A DNA stretch of 64,000 nucleotides from Arthrobacter sp. 24S4-2 (GCF_005280255.1 NZ_CP040018.1:3038001-3102000); one strand, 5' to 3'. Numbered from the stretch's first letter, positions 53,514-63,426 are shown. Made by a program: numbers and translations. Notes: generated by a model not told the origin, from the letters alone.

Positions 53514-54443
53514 GTGCGCCGACTACTAGCAATTCTCATTCCCGGACTGCTGATGCTCACCGCCTGCGGTGGATCGCCTGCAGCCCCGGAGCCCACCAGC
53601 CAGTCTGCTGGCGAGACCGCCAAGCTCGACTCCCTGAAGCTCACGGACAACGGCGACAAGAAAGCACCCGGGGTCGACTTCACCAAACCCTTGGATGTGA
53701 AAGAACCCACCGTCAAGGTGGTCACGGAAGGCAGCGGAGAGCGCCTCAAGGCCAACCAGGTCGCAGACATCTCCATCCTAGCCGTCAGCGGCAAGGACGG
53801 ATCCACCCTTGAAGACACCTTTGCCAAGGATCCCGAGCCGCTTGAGCTCAACGACGCCCTGAAGACCGGCAATGCCGTGATCTACAACGCGTTTATCGGT
53901 GCCAAGATCGGCTCGCAGCTGGCCCTTGCCGTCCCGGGTAAGGCCGCCGCGGAAGGCGCCGAAGCCGGCCCCACCCAGCTTCTTGTGGTCAAGGTGCTGT
54001 CCGCCAAGGACGCTCCGAAGGTCCTCGACAAGCCCGAAGGCGAATCGGTGACACCGCCTGCCGGGCTTCCTTCCGTCAAGGAAAACGACAAGGGGATCCC
54101 GGAGATCTCCGTGGAGGGCGTGAAGGCCCCCACCGCGCTGGTCTCCCAGGAGCTCATCAAGGGCACCGGCCCGGCAGTCAAGGAAACAGACACCCTGACC
54201 GTCAACTACGTCGGAGTCACCCTCAACGGTGGCAAGAAGTTCGACTCCAGCTTTGACCGCGGCGAAAAGGCCACGTTCCCGCTGACCGGGGTCATCAAGG
54301 GCTGGACCCAGGGTCTTGCCGGCAAGACCGTCGGCTCACGCGTACTCCTGGTGATCCCGAAGGATCTTGCCTACGGAGACGCGGGCCAGGGCGATGCCAA
54401 GGGCGACCTGGTGTTCGTCGTCGATATCCTCGGCGTCAAGTAA
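53514..54443 (+). CDS. FKBP-type peptidyl-prolyl isomerase lipoprotein, two FKBP-like halves
   Basis: 309 aa. Signal with lipobox LLMLTACGG (Cys near residue 18), so predicted to be lipid-anchored outside the membrane. The C-terminal half is a standard FKBP (LTVNYVGVTLNGGKKFDSSF, FPLTGVIKGWTQGLAGKTVG, LAYGDAGQGDAKGDLVFVVD). The first half looks like a second but degenerate FKBP. Start GTG at 53514. Followed by a cytoplasmic FKBP; both sit after pafA, a common neighbourhood in Micrococcaceae. Confidence 0.9.
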   Translation: MRRLLAILIPGLLMLTACGGSPAAPEPTSQSAGETAKLDSLKLTDNGDKKAPGVDFTKPLDVKEPTVKVVTEGSGERLKANQVADISILAVSGKDGSTLEDTFAKDPEPLELNDALKTGNAVIYNAFIGAKIGSQLALAVPGKAAAEGAEAGPTQLLVVKVLSAKDAPKVLDKPEGESVTPPAGLPSVKENDKGIPEISVEGVKAPTALVSQELIKGTGPAVKETDTLTVNYVGVTLNGGKKFDSSFDRGEKATFPLTGVIKGWTQGLAGKTVGSRVLLVIPKDLAYGDAGQGDAKGDLVFVVDILGVK

Positions 54444-54475
54444 GCCATCCCAACCTACGAATATAAGGAGCAAAC

Positions 54476-54871
54476 ATGTCATTTGGTCAGCGCAATTTCG
54501 ACCGCCAGAAGCCGGAAATTGACTTCCCCGAGGGCGACGTTCCCACTGAACTGGTAGTCACCGACCTCATCGAGGGTGACGGCGCAGAGGCCAAGCCCGG
54601 CGACACCGTTTCCACCCACTACGTCGGAGTCGCCTGGTCCACGGGCGAGGAATTCGACGCCTCGTGGGGCCGCGGCGCGCCGCTGGACTTCCGCGTTGGC
54701 GTTGGCCAGGTCATCCAGGGCTGGGACCAGGGCCTGCTGGGCATGAAGGTCGGCGGCCGCCGCCGGCTGGAGATCCCGTCTGAACTCGCCTACGGATCCC
54801 GGGGAGCCGGCGGAGCGATCGGCCCCAACGAAGCCCTGATCTTTGTTGTGGACCTCGTCGGAGTCCGCTAA
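54476..54871 (+). CDS. FKBP-type peptidyl-prolyl isomerase, cytoplasmic
   Basis: 131-aa single-domain FKBP: TELVVTDLIEGDGAEAKPGD, VSTHYVGVAWSTGEEFDASW, VGQVIQGWDQGLLGMKVGGR, IPSELAYGSRGAGGAIGPNE and ALIFVVDLVGVR. All usual active-site aromatic residues are present. No signal peptide, so it should be cytoplasmic. ATG at 54476 after AAGGAG. A strong terminator follows. Confidence 0.95.
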   Translation: MSFGQRNFDRQKPEIDFPEGDVPTELVVTDLIEGDGAEAKPGDTVSTHYVGVAWSTGEEFDASWGRGAPLDFRVGVGQVIQGWDQGLLGMKVGGRRRLEIPSELAYGSRGAGGAIGPNEALIFVVDLVGVR

Positions 54872-54922
54872 GCGGGTCCGCTGAGCGGATGACCCCCGGC
54901 CCCGGCCGGACAAGGTTTCGGG

Positions 54923-54966
54923 AGCGCGGTAACAATCGGAAGGTAATTTCCGCTTGTTGCCGCGCT
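54923..54966 (+). terminator. Terminator between the FKBP genes and pafBC
   Basis: Outer arms AGCGCGGTAACAA (54923-54935) and 54954-54966 with one mismatch, then an inner 5-bp stem CGGAA/TTCCG. About 19 pairs in all. Separates the FKBP operon from pafBC. Confidence 0.78.
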
Positions 54967-55006
54967 TTCGGCTTTAAGCGGCTGCGGCTTTAGTAACGTA
55001 GCCAAG

Positions 55007-56998
55007 GTGTCCGCCTCACGTACAGAACGCCTCCTCAACCTCCTCATCGCCCTGCTCAACACCCGCTACGGCTTGCGCCGCAGTGAACTGCGCGAAAAGA
55101 TCTACCACGACACGAGCAGCAGCGAGGCGGCGTTCGGCCGCATGTTCGAGCGCGACAAGAGCGACCTCCGGCAGTTCGGCTTCGACGTCGAAGCCGTGAT
55201 GGACAAGGGCTGGAGTTCCGACGATCCCGCAACCACCCGCTACCGGATCGGCAAGGAGTCCAACCGGCTCCCGGACGTCAGCCTCACCTCCGCCGAATGC
55301 ACGGTCCTCATGCTGGCCGCGCAGCTGTGGGAGCAAGCCGCGCTCGGCTCGGCCGCTCAAGACGCCATGCGCAAGCTGCAGGCCGCCGGCGGTCTGTCCG
55401 AGGCTGAGCTGCCGCCCGGTGTGCAGCCCAGGATCAAACCCGCGGGCCAGGCCTTCGAAGACCTCCTGGCCGCCATGCACGCCCAGCATCCCGTCAGCTT
55501 CAGGTACCTGGCCGGCAGTACCGGCCGCGAGGAGGTCCGGTCTGTGGAGCCCTGGGGCCTGGGCAGCCGCTTCGGCCAGTGGTACCTGGTGGGCTTCGAC
55601 CGGGGCCGTGCCGCCAAACGCCACTTCCGCCTGTCCCGCTTCACCTCCGCCGTGACTGTCCTGGACAAGGAAAGCTACACGCCTCCCGCCGGATTCAATG
55701 TCCGGACGGAACTCGACTCGCTACCGGAACTTCCGGTGCGTTCGGCTGTGGTGGACGTCGCCAACGGCAAACTGCTCGGGCTGCGCAAACGGGCCACCGG
55801 CCCCTCCGTCCCCGGATCGCCTGCCGGCGCGGACGACGGCGCCTGGGACCGTATCGAGGTTCCGTTCAGGGACGCTGAGGTGCTGGGCGAAGAGCTCGCC
55901 TCGTACGGCCCGCATGCAGTGGTTGTATCCCCTCCGGAGTTGCGGTCGGCCGTCCGGCGGCGGCTGGCAGCGGCAGCTCACTTCGCTGCCGCGCCTGCAC
56001 CTGTCATCGAATTTCCGGACACCGTTCCGGCGAAGCGTCCGCGCAAGCGTACCTCCGAGGACCAGCTCAAGCGCATGCTTCAGCTCGTCCCGTTCCTGGT
56101 CCACAACCAGGGCCTGCACATCAGCGAGGTGGCGTCCAGCTTCGGAGTCAGCCGGAAGGAACTGGAGGACGATCTGCGGATTCTTATCTGTTCCGGCCTT
56201 CCCGAGGGCTACCCGGACGATCTCCTGGACATCCAGTGGGAGGACGACCACGTCTTCATCACGCAGGACCTCGAAATGAACCGCCCGGTCCGCTTCACGG
56301 TGGACGAAGCCTGCGCCCTGCTGACGGGCCTGGAGACCCTCAACGGACTGCCTGAGCTCGCCGAGGGAAGCGCTTTGGAGTCGGTCACCGTGAAGCTGAT
56401 GGCCGCCGCGGGGGAGGAGGGCCTGAAGGCAGCCTCCATCGCCGGGCCGCAGGTGGGCCCCGCGAACTCCGGGCACCTCGCAACCATCCGGCAAGCCATC
56501 AGTGACAGGCTGCAGCTTCGCCTTACTTATTTCTCCCCGCAGCGCGATTCCATGTCGGTGCGGGACGTGGATCCGCTGCGGCTCTATTCCCTGGACAACA
56601 CCTGGTATTTCGAGGCCTACTGCCACAGCGCCCGCGGACTGCGGAACTTCAGGCTGGACCGCATCGAAAGCCTGGCACCCAACGGCCAAGTGGTGACCAC
56701 TGCGGCCAAGCCCGCCGAAGGATTCCCCGTCAAGCTCTTCACACCGAACGACGACGACACTGTGGTCACGGTGGAACTGGCCCCCCAGGGGGCCGGGCTG
56801 GCGGACGACTACTACGCGGAACGGACAGCGGCGCTGCCTGCAGGGGGCCTGATCGCGGAAATCCGGTTTGGCAACGCTGCGTGGCTGCCCATGTTTGTTG
56901 CCCAGCATGGCGGCTCGGTCCGTATCCTGGCACCGGAAGACCTGGCCGACGCGGCCCAGGAATGGATCGCCGCGGCCCTGGCCCGCTACGGCGGCTAG
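55007..56998 (+). CDS. pafBC: PafBC, WYL-domain DNA-damage response regulator
   Basis: 663-aa natural fusion of PafB and PafC. Each half has a winged helix (RLLNLLIALLNTRYGLRRSE; LKRMLQLVPFLVHNQGLHIS), a WYL domain (VSFRYLAGSTGREEVRSVEP; LRLTYFSPQRDSMSVRDVDP) and a WCX tail. In mycobacteria PafBC activates the LexA-independent damage response; in Arthrobacter it occurs as this fusion. Start GTG at 55007. Confidence 0.95.
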   Translation: MSASRTERLLNLLIALLNTRYGLRRSELREKIYHDTSSSEAAFGRMFERDKSDLRQFGFDVEAVMDKGWSSDDPATTRYRIGKESNRLPDVSLTSAECTVLMLAAQLWEQAALGSAAQDAMRKLQAAGGLSEAELPPGVQPRIKPAGQAFEDLLAAMHAQHPVSFRYLAGSTGREEVRSVEPWGLGSRFGQWYLVGFDRGRAAKRHFRLSRFTSAVTVLDKESYTPPAGFNVRTELDSLPELPVRSAVVDVANGKLLGLRKRATGPSVPGSPAGADDGAWDRIEVPFRDAEVLGEELASYGPHAVVVSPPELRSAVRRRLAAAAHFAAAPAPVIEFPDTVPAKRPRKRTSEDQLKRMLQLVPFLVHNQGLHISEVASSFGVSRKELEDDLRILICSGLPEGYPDDLLDIQWEDDHVFITQDLEMNRPVRFTVDEACALLTGLETLNGLPELAEGSALESVTVKLMAAAGEEGLKAASIAGPQVGPANSGHLATIRQAISDRLQLRLTYFSPQRDSMSVRDVDPLRLYSLDNTWYFEAYCHSARGLRNFRLDRIESLAPNGQVVTTAAKPAEGFPVKLFTPNDDDTVVTVELAPQGAGLADDYYAERTAALPAGGLIAEIRFGNAAWLPMFVAQHGGSVRILAPEDLADAAQEWIAAALARYGG

Positions 56999-57008
56999 AC
57001 TACTCAGC

Positions 57009-57383
57009 ATGCCTTGGTGGTCTTGGATCCTGATCTGGATAGCGCTCGTAGCCGTTTCCCTGCTTTTCTATGTGCTGCTGGGGATCCGGCTGTTCAGGCA
57101 GTTCATGGCCACCGTCAAGGACCTCGGCGCCGCCGGCGAACGGTTCGGGACGTCGCTGGGCGACCTCGCCGACCCCGCCCCGGACCTCGGACGCGGTGCG
57201 GAGGCCCGGCCAGAGCCGGATCGCCCGATGCCCGGCTCGGCGGTTTTTGCCTCGCCCACGCAGATGAGACATGATTACCTCACGTCCAAATCCTCCCGCA
57301 GGGAAGAACGCCGCAGGCGGCGTGTTCAGCGCAAGGCGGACCGGGGCCAGCCCCAGGCGCTGCGCGACATCGAATTCAGTTAG
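57009..57383 (+). CDS. Small membrane protein upstream of tatA
   Basis: 124 aa: one N-terminal membrane helix (WSWILIWIALVAVSLLFYVL), then a helical region (RQFMATVKDLGAAGERFGTS) and a basic tail (SRREERRRRRVQRKADRGQP). No family assigned; it has an anchored-scaffold look. It lies 10 bp after pafBC and 32 bp before tatA on the same strand, as in related genomes. ATG at 57009. Confidence 0.7.
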   Translation: MPWWSWILIWIALVAVSLLFYVLLGIRLFRQFMATVKDLGAAGERFGTSLGDLADPAPDLGRGAEARPEPDRPMPGSAVFASPTQMRHDYLTSKSSRREERRRRRVQRKADRGQPQALRDIEFS

Positions 57384-57415
57384 ACGTAGGATGTATTTTG
57401 AGGAAAGGACTTCCA

Positions 57416-57712
57416 GTGGGACGACTCTTTGATGGCCCGTGGCCCATCGTCATTATTATCATCGTGGCTCTGCTGCTTTTTGCCGCACCCAAACTTCCGG
57501 CCATGGCCCGCAGCCTCGGCCAGTCCATGCGGATCATCAAATCCGAAGTCAAGGAAATGAAGAACGACGGCAAGCCCGAAGCCAAGGACGGCACGGATCC
57601 CGTGGAGGGCAAAATTGTCAACCACCCGCAGTCCCGGACCCAGAACGGCGAATCCACCAACGGCACCGGGAACGCCGAGGGTACCGATGTTCCGCCGTCG
57701 AACCGCGTTTGA
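57416..57712 (+). CDS. tatA: Sec-independent translocase subunit TatA
   Basis: 98-aa pore-forming subunit of the Tat pathway. A single membrane helix PWPIVIIIIVALLLFAAPKL followed by the amphipathic helix AMARSLGQSMRIIKSEVKEM and a disordered tail. Start GTG at 57416 after GGAAAGGA. tatC follows 6 bp later. Confidence 0.93.
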   Translation: MGRLFDGPWPIVIIIIVALLLFAAPKLPAMARSLGQSMRIIKSEVKEMKNDGKPEAKDGTDPVEGKIVNHPQSRTQNGESTNGTGNAEGTDVPPSNRV

Positions 57713-57718
57713 CCTGAA

Positions 57719-58555
57719 GTGGCACTGACGAAGGGCCGTAAATCCAACCCTGAGGGGCGGATGGCCCTGATGGATCACCTTAAGGAGCTGAAGAACCGGC
57801 TCATTAAGTCGGCCATTGGGCTTATTATCGGTGGCATCGGCGGCTGGATCCTCTACGATCCCGTGTTGAGCGCCCTCAAGGAACCCGTCGACCGGATCGC
57901 CGAGCACACCGGCGGAACATCGTCCGTGAACTTTTCGAGCATCGCATCGCCGTTTGACTTCAAACTGCAGCTGTCGCTCCTGATCGGCGCCGTCATTTCC
58001 AGCCCGATCTGGATCTACCAGCTGTGGGCGTTCATCACGCCCGGCCTGACCAAGAAGGAGCGGCACTACACGCTCGGCTACATGGCCGCAGCCGTACCGC
58101 TGTTCCTCGCCGGTGTCTGGGTGGGGTGGATGGTCACGCCGCAGGTGGTCCGTGCACTCACCCAGTTCACTCCGGCCGGATTCTCCAACCTCATCGATGC
58201 CCGCGACTACGTTGATTTCGTCACGCGGATGGTCCTGTTCCTTGGCCTCGCGTTCCTGGTGCCCGTTGTGCTGGTGGGCGTGAATATGGCCGGCATCATC
58301 CGCGGCGAGACCATCCTGAAAGCCTGGCGCATTACGGTGTTCATGGTGTTCGTGCTCGCCGCCGTGGCTGCCCCGGGCGCCGATGCCCTGTCCATGTTCC
58401 TGCTGGCCGGACCGCTGCTGGCGCTGTTCTTTGCGGCGATAGGACTCTGCATCTTCAACGACCGGCGCCGCGACCGGAGGACGGCCAAGGTTGCCGCCGA
58501 GACAGAGGCAACAGCCGACGTCGCAACGCCCGGCAGCGAACTGGGAAAACTGTAG
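57719..58555 (+). CDS. tatC: Sec-independent translocase subunit TatC
   Basis: 278-aa receptor for twin-arginine signal peptides. MALMDHLKELKNRLIKSAIG at the N-terminus (conserved Glu), then six membrane helices with FDFKLQLSLLIGAVISSPIW and YQLWAFITPGLTKKERHYTL and VNMAGIIRG. Start GTG at 57719. tatB is not here and may be elsewhere or replaced by TatA, as is common in actinobacteria. Confidence 0.95.
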   Translation: MALTKGRKSNPEGRMALMDHLKELKNRLIKSAIGLIIGGIGGWILYDPVLSALKEPVDRIAEHTGGTSSVNFSSIASPFDFKLQLSLLIGAVISSPIWIYQLWAFITPGLTKKERHYTLGYMAAAVPLFLAGVWVGWMVTPQVVRALTQFTPAGFSNLIDARDYVDFVTRMVLFLGLAFLVPVVLVGVNMAGIIRGETILKAWRITVFMVFVLAAVAAPGADALSMFLLAGPLLALFFAAIGLCIFNDRRRDRRTAKVAAETEATADVATPGSELGKL

Positions 58556-58579
58556 GCCCAAGCCCACTAGGCTGGAAGT

Positions 58580-61474
58580 ATGTCCTCCACAACCGGGCCC
58601 CAGTCGCCGTCCGAACTCTACCGGGCCAGTGCCGAACGGACCGCCGAAGCAAACACCTATCTGGGCGCATTCGTCCGGACCCTGGATTTCGAACTCGACG
58701 ATTTCCAGCGCGAGGCATGCCGTTCCCTGCAGCAGGGCCGGGGCGTCCTCGTTGCTGCGCCCACCGGTGCCGGCAAGACCATCGTTGGCGAGTTCGCCAT
58801 CTACCTGGCCCTCCAACGGGGCCTCAAAGCGTTCTACACCACGCCCATTAAGGCGCTGAGCAACCAGAAATACTCGGAACTGACGGACAAATACGGTGTC
58901 GGGAACGTGGGGCTGCTCACCGGGGACACCAGCATCAACGGCGACGCCCCGGTGGTGGTGATGACCACCGAAGTCCTGCGGAACATGCTCTATGCGGATT
59001 CCGACACCCTCGATGACCTTGGCTTCGTGGTCATGGATGAGGTCCACTACCTCGCCGACCGTTTCCGCGGCGCGGTCTGGGAAGAAGTGATCATCCACCT
59101 CCCCAGCGAAGTGCAGGTGGCCTCTTTGAGTGCCACGGTCTCCAACGCGGAAGAGTTCGGCGCCTGGCTTGACACCGTCCGCGGCCACACGGATGTGATC
59201 GTTTCCGAGCACCGGCCGGTACCGCTGTGGCAGCACGTCATGGTGGGCCGGGAAATCGTGGACCTGTTCGCCGGCGAAACGACGTTTGACGAAATTGCCG
59301 CGGCCGGTGAATCGGATCCCGCCGCGACCGCAGCCACCGCAAATGTCGCCATCGAGCGGGGATTCGAAGTTAACCCGGACCTGTTGGCGATGGCGCGCAC
59401 CGAGAGCCAGATGAATTCAAGGGGCCGGTTTGGGCATGGAGGCCGCAGCCAGCGGCGCCAGCAGAACCAGCGGGGCGATAACCGCGGCTCCCAGGGCGGC
59501 CAGCAAAGCCCCGTCCGCAAGGCCAGCCGTCCCCAGGTCATCGCGAGCCTGGACCGGCAGGACCTCCTGCCTGCCATCACGTTCATCTTCTCCCGTGCCG
59601 GCTGTGACGCTGCCGTGGCGCAGTGCGTGGCTGGGGGATTGTGGCTGACCACCGAGCGCGAGCAGCAGGTCATTGCCCGCCGCGTCGACGAGGCCGCGCA
59701 GGACATTCCGTCAGATGATCTCGACGTCCTGGGGTTCTGGAGCTGGCGGGACGGGCTGGTACGCGGCCTGGCGGCCCACCACGCAGGGATGCTTCCCACG
59801 TTCAAGGAAGTGGTGGAAAAGCTCTTCACCGAGGGGCTGGTGAAAGCGGTCTTCGCCACCGAAACCCTCGCGCTGGGCATCAACATGCCGGCGCGTTCAG
59901 TGGTTCTGGAGAAGCTGGACAAGTTCAACGGCGAAGCCCATGTGGGCATCACCGCCGGAGAATACACGCAACTCACCGGTCGGGCAGGCCGCCGCGGCAT
60001 CGACGTGGAGGGCCACGCCCTGGTGCTGTGGCAGCCCGGCACCGATCCGACTGCAGTGGCCGGCCTGGCCTCGAGGCGGACCTACCCCTTGAACTCCAGC
60101 TTCCGGCCCACGTACAACATGAGCATCAACCTGCTGGCCCAGTTCGGCCGGCCGCGGGCCCGCGAAATCCTGGAATCGTCCTTCGCCCAGTTCCAGGCCG
60201 ACCGCTCCGTGGTTGGCCTGGCCAAGCAAGTCCGGAGCAGGGAAGAATCCCTTGCCGGCTTCCAGAAGTCGGTGACCTGCCACCTGGGGGACTTCACCGA
60301 GTACTCCAGACTGCGCCGCGAACTCTCCGACGCGGAAAATGCGGCATCCCGCAGCACATCGAGGGCCCGCAAGTCCATCACCGAGGATTCCCTCAGCAGG
60401 CTCCTGCCCGGGGACGTCGTAGATGTCCCCACGGGACGCGCGCCGGGCTTCGCCGTCGTGCTGGGGGCCGACCACAATTCCCGCGAACCGCGGCCGGCGG
60501 TGCTGACCCTCGACAACCAGCTGCGCCGGATCGGACTGCAGGACCTCGAAGGACCCATCACCCCCGTCACCCGGGTCCGGATCCCAAAATCGTTCAACGC
60601 AAAAGTGCCCAAGTCCCGCAAGGACCTGGCGTCGTCCGTCCGGAACGCCCTCAGCGAAAACCGTCCGCCGTCGCCGGCCAGCAGCCGGAACACGGATTTC
60701 GGCCGGTCAGCGGCCCTGCCTGACCAGGAAGAAAGGATCACGGAGCTCCGGCTGGCGCTGCGGTCCCATCCCTGTCACGGCTGCAGCGAACGCGAGGACC
60801 ACGCCCGCTGGTCCGAACGCTGGTGGAAACTGCGCCGCGAAACGGACGGGCTGGTCCGCGAAATCCAGGGCCGGACCAATACCATCGCCAAGACGTTCGA
60901 CAGGGTCTGCGACCTCCTTTCCAGCTACGGTTATCTGGAGACCTCCGAGTCCGGCAGGGTGACCATCAACGCCGACGGGCAGAAGCTGCGCCGGATTTAC
61001 GGCGAAAAGGACCTCCTGATCTCCCAGTCGCTGCGCCAGGGTGCGTTCAGCGATCTTGATGCCACGGAAGTTGCCGCACTGGCGAGCGTGCTGGTCTATC
61101 AGGCGAAGCGAGAGGAACGCGGCCTGCGCCCCAGGATGCCCAGCGTGTCGCTGGAGACCGCCGTTGACATCGTGGTCCGGGAATGGTCGGAGCTTGAGGA
61201 CGCCGAAGAAGAGAACAAGCTGCCGCTGACGGGCGAACCGGAGCTGGGACTCGTGTGGCCGATCTTCAAGTGGGCCAAGGGCCGGCACCTCCAGGAAGTC
61301 CTCAGCGGCACCGACCTGGCAGCCGGCGACTTCGTCCGCTGGGTCAAGCAGGTCATCGACCTGCTGGACCAGCTGGCCAAGATCCCCGGACTGGACCCCC
61401 GTCTTTCGCGCCTGTGCTCGGAAGCCATCATTCTGGTGCGACGCGGCGTCGTCGCATACTCCACAGTGGTCTGA
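58580..61474 (+). CDS. helY: DEAD/DEAH-box RNA helicase (HelY, Ski2-like)
   Basis: 964-aa helicase of the Ski2/Mtr4 group. Walker A AAPTGAGKT (60-67), TTPIKALSNQKY, DEVH in VVMDEVHYLADRFRG, SATVSNAEEFG and the C-terminal RecA-type motifs ATETLALGINMPARS and QLTGRAGRRGIDVEG. An Arg/Gln/Gly-rich insert at about residues 277-315 (RGRFGHGGRSQRRQQNQRGD) interrupts the core and may bind RNA. ATG at 58580, 24 bp after tatC. Confidence 0.94.
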   Translation: MSSTTGPQSPSELYRASAERTAEANTYLGAFVRTLDFELDDFQREACRSLQQGRGVLVAAPTGAGKTIVGEFAIYLALQRGLKAFYTTPIKALSNQKYSELTDKYGVGNVGLLTGDTSINGDAPVVVMTTEVLRNMLYADSDTLDDLGFVVMDEVHYLADRFRGAVWEEVIIHLPSEVQVASLSATVSNAEEFGAWLDTVRGHTDVIVSEHRPVPLWQHVMVGREIVDLFAGETTFDEIAAAGESDPAATAATANVAIERGFEVNPDLLAMARTESQMNSRGRFGHGGRSQRRQQNQRGDNRGSQGGQQSPVRKASRPQVIASLDRQDLLPAITFIFSRAGCDAAVAQCVAGGLWLTTEREQQVIARRVDEAAQDIPSDDLDVLGFWSWRDGLVRGLAAHHAGMLPTFKEVVEKLFTEGLVKAVFATETLALGINMPARSVVLEKLDKFNGEAHVGITAGEYTQLTGRAGRRGIDVEGHALVLWQPGTDPTAVAGLASRRTYPLNSSFRPTYNMSINLLAQFGRPRAREILESSFAQFQADRSVVGLAKQVRSREESLAGFQKSVTCHLGDFTEYSRLRRELSDAENAASRSTSRARKSITEDSLSRLLPGDVVDVPTGRAPGFAVVLGADHNSREPRPAVLTLDNQLRRIGLQDLEGPITPVTRVRIPKSFNAKVPKSRKDLASSVRNALSENRPPSPASSRNTDFGRSAALPDQEERITELRLALRSHPCHGCSEREDHARWSERWWKLRRETDGLVREIQGRTNTIAKTFDRVCDLLSSYGYLETSESGRVTINADGQKLRRIYGEKDLLISQSLRQGAFSDLDATEVAALASVLVYQAKREERGLRPRMPSVSLETAVDIVVREWSELEDAEEENKLPLTGEPELGLVWPIFKWAKGRHLQEVLSGTDLAAGDFVRWVKQVIDLLDQLAKIPGLDPRLSRLCSEAIILVRRGVVAYSTVV

Positions 61475-61526
61475 CCGCAGGCAGGTCACCCGCACACCCT
61501 CAAATCCCGCATAGGAGCACCACAAC

Positions 61527-63197
61527 ATGACTGACGCACGGGCAGACCTCCGGGCCGAACCACGCAAGGTGACGCTGTACCGCAACGGCTCGGTCTACAC
61601 CGCCGCCGATCCCTTCGCCACGGCCATGCTGGTGGACGGGGACACGGTGGCATGGGTCGGCTCGGAGCAGGCGGCGACATCCATTGCCGACGCCTCGATG
61701 GACGTCATTGACCTCCAAGGTGCCCTGCTGGCCCCCGGTTTCTTTGATTCGCATGTGCACCTGACCGAAACAGGCGTCGCCTTGGATTCACTGCAGCTGG
61801 GCGGGGTGCGCTCGGCGGCTGGAATCCTGGACGCCGTCGCTGCCTCCGCTGCCGGCTTGCCCGCCGATGCCATTGTCCTTGGCCATGGCTGGGACGAAAG
61901 TCACTGGGGCGACCAGGCGCTGCCCAACAGCGAGGAACTGGACCGAGCGGCCGGCGGCAGGCGGGTGTACCTGGCCCGGGTGGACGCCCATTCAGCCCTG
62001 GTTTCATCTTCATTGGCTGACGCCGCGGGCCTGCCGGGCCAGGACGGCGTTGCCGGCAGCGCCCAGGTCAAGCGCAACGCGCATACTGCCGCGCGGCTGG
62101 CCGCGAGGCAACTTCCGGAGCACCTGCTGCGCGGCTATCAGGAACGCGCGTTGGCAGAGGCCGCGGCCAACGGCTACGTGGCCGTCGCGGAAATGGCGGC
62201 CCCGCATATCGGGAGCATCGCGGACCTGCGGGCTGCAGCCGGATGGAACGGTCAGGGAGACCCGGAACGGCCCTTGCCGGAGGTGCTCCCGTACTGGGGC
62301 CAACTGGCCCGCTCCGCGGAAGATGCCCGGAGTATCCTCGCGGACCTTGGTGTCTCCGTGCTGGGCCTGGCCGGGGACCTCAACATTGACGGATCCGTCG
62401 GCTCCCGCACCGCGGCCCTGAGGGACGACTACAGCGACGCCCCGGGGGAGCGCGGCAGCCTCTACCTCTCCGCCGACGAGGCAGCCGCCCATATTGCTGC
62501 GTGTTCAGAGCTGGGCATCCAGGCGGGATTCCATGTCATTGGCGACGCCGGACTGGACGCGGCCCTGGAGGGGCTGGACCTGGCGGCAGCCGAGGTGGGG
62601 GAGCAGCGGGTCCGGGCAGCCGGCCACCGCTTCGAGCATGTGGAGATGGCCGACTCCGACGCCATCGCCAGGCTAGCCAAATACTCCGTTACGGTCAGCG
62701 TGCAGCCCGGCTTCGATGCGGCCTGGGGCGGCCCGGGCCGTCTTTATGAGGAGCGGGTAGGGCAGCGGGAGCGGGCAATGAATGCCTTTGCCTCGTTCTA
62801 CGCCGCAGGCGTTCCGATCTGCTTCGGCAGCGACAGCCCCGTGACTCCGTTGAATCCGTGGGCCAGCGTCCGCGCCTGCCTCGAGCACAGCAACCCCGAC
62901 CAGCGCATCTCGGCGCGTGCGGCTTTCCTGGGCCACACGAGGGCGGGCTGGCGGGCAGCCAAATACACCAACCCCATGGCCGGACAGCTGGTGCCGGGAG
63001 CGCCTGCCAGCTTTGCCGTCTGGGAGGTTGAAGAGCTCATGGTCCAGGTGGCGGACGGGCGGGTCCAGTCGTGGAGCACCGATCCCCGGGCGCGCACGCC
63101 GCTGCTGCCCGCGCTGGACACCGGCAGCGACCCGGTCTGTCTGCAGACTGTCCGCGACGGGCGGGAGCTGTTCACAAACGTCGCACTGCGGTCATAG
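61527..63197 (+). CDS. Amidohydrolase (YtcJ-like)
   Basis: 556-aa metal-dependent hydrolase of the amidohydrolase-3 group. HxH in APGFFDSHVHLTETG, VAEMAAPH in the middle, HRFEHVEMAD with likely metal His, and FGSDSPVTPLNPWASVRACL with the catalytic Asp. A C-terminal beta-sandwich closes the protein. Substrate unknown. Start ATG at 61527 after AGGAG; helY is 52 bp upstream and may share its transcript. Confidence 0.9.
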   Translation: MTDARADLRAEPRKVTLYRNGSVYTAADPFATAMLVDGDTVAWVGSEQAATSIADASMDVIDLQGALLAPGFFDSHVHLTETGVALDSLQLGGVRSAAGILDAVAASAAGLPADAIVLGHGWDESHWGDQALPNSEELDRAAGGRRVYLARVDAHSALVSSSLADAAGLPGQDGVAGSAQVKRNAHTAARLAARQLPEHLLRGYQERALAEAAANGYVAVAEMAAPHIGSIADLRAAAGWNGQGDPERPLPEVLPYWGQLARSAEDARSILADLGVSVLGLAGDLNIDGSVGSRTAALRDDYSDAPGERGSLYLSADEAAAHIAACSELGIQAGFHVIGDAGLDAALEGLDLAAAEVGEQRVRAAGHRFEHVEMADSDAIARLAKYSVTVSVQPGFDAAWGGPGRLYEERVGQRERAMNAFASFYAAGVPICFGSDSPVTPLNPWASVRACLEHSNPDQRISARAAFLGHTRAGWRAAKYTNPMAGQLVPGAPASFAVWEVEELMVQVADGRVQSWSTDPRARTPLLPALDTGSDPVCLQTVRDGRELFTNVALRS

Positions 63198-63426
63198 AGC
63201 GACTCCCTGCGGTCATAGTGCGAAATGGCTCCGGCGCGCCGTATGCACCTGACCTGCGGTTATGACTGAAACTGCACGTCAAACGCGGGTTGACACCATC
63301 AGGGCGGTCCGTAGCATTGATTCGCAACGGGCGGGATCCGAATTCTCGGGGCTCCGTCCGGCCACGTTGCCTTCCAGCGGATGACCAGCCCGACCCTGCG
63401 GGCGGGGCAGTGCGTGGCAGTCCCAG

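Noticed and set aside
57380..59236. A 618-aa open frame on the minus strand across tatA, tatC and the start of helY
   Set aside because: It lies antisense to three well-recognised genes; long antisense frames are common in GC-rich DNA, and its protein has no recognised motif.
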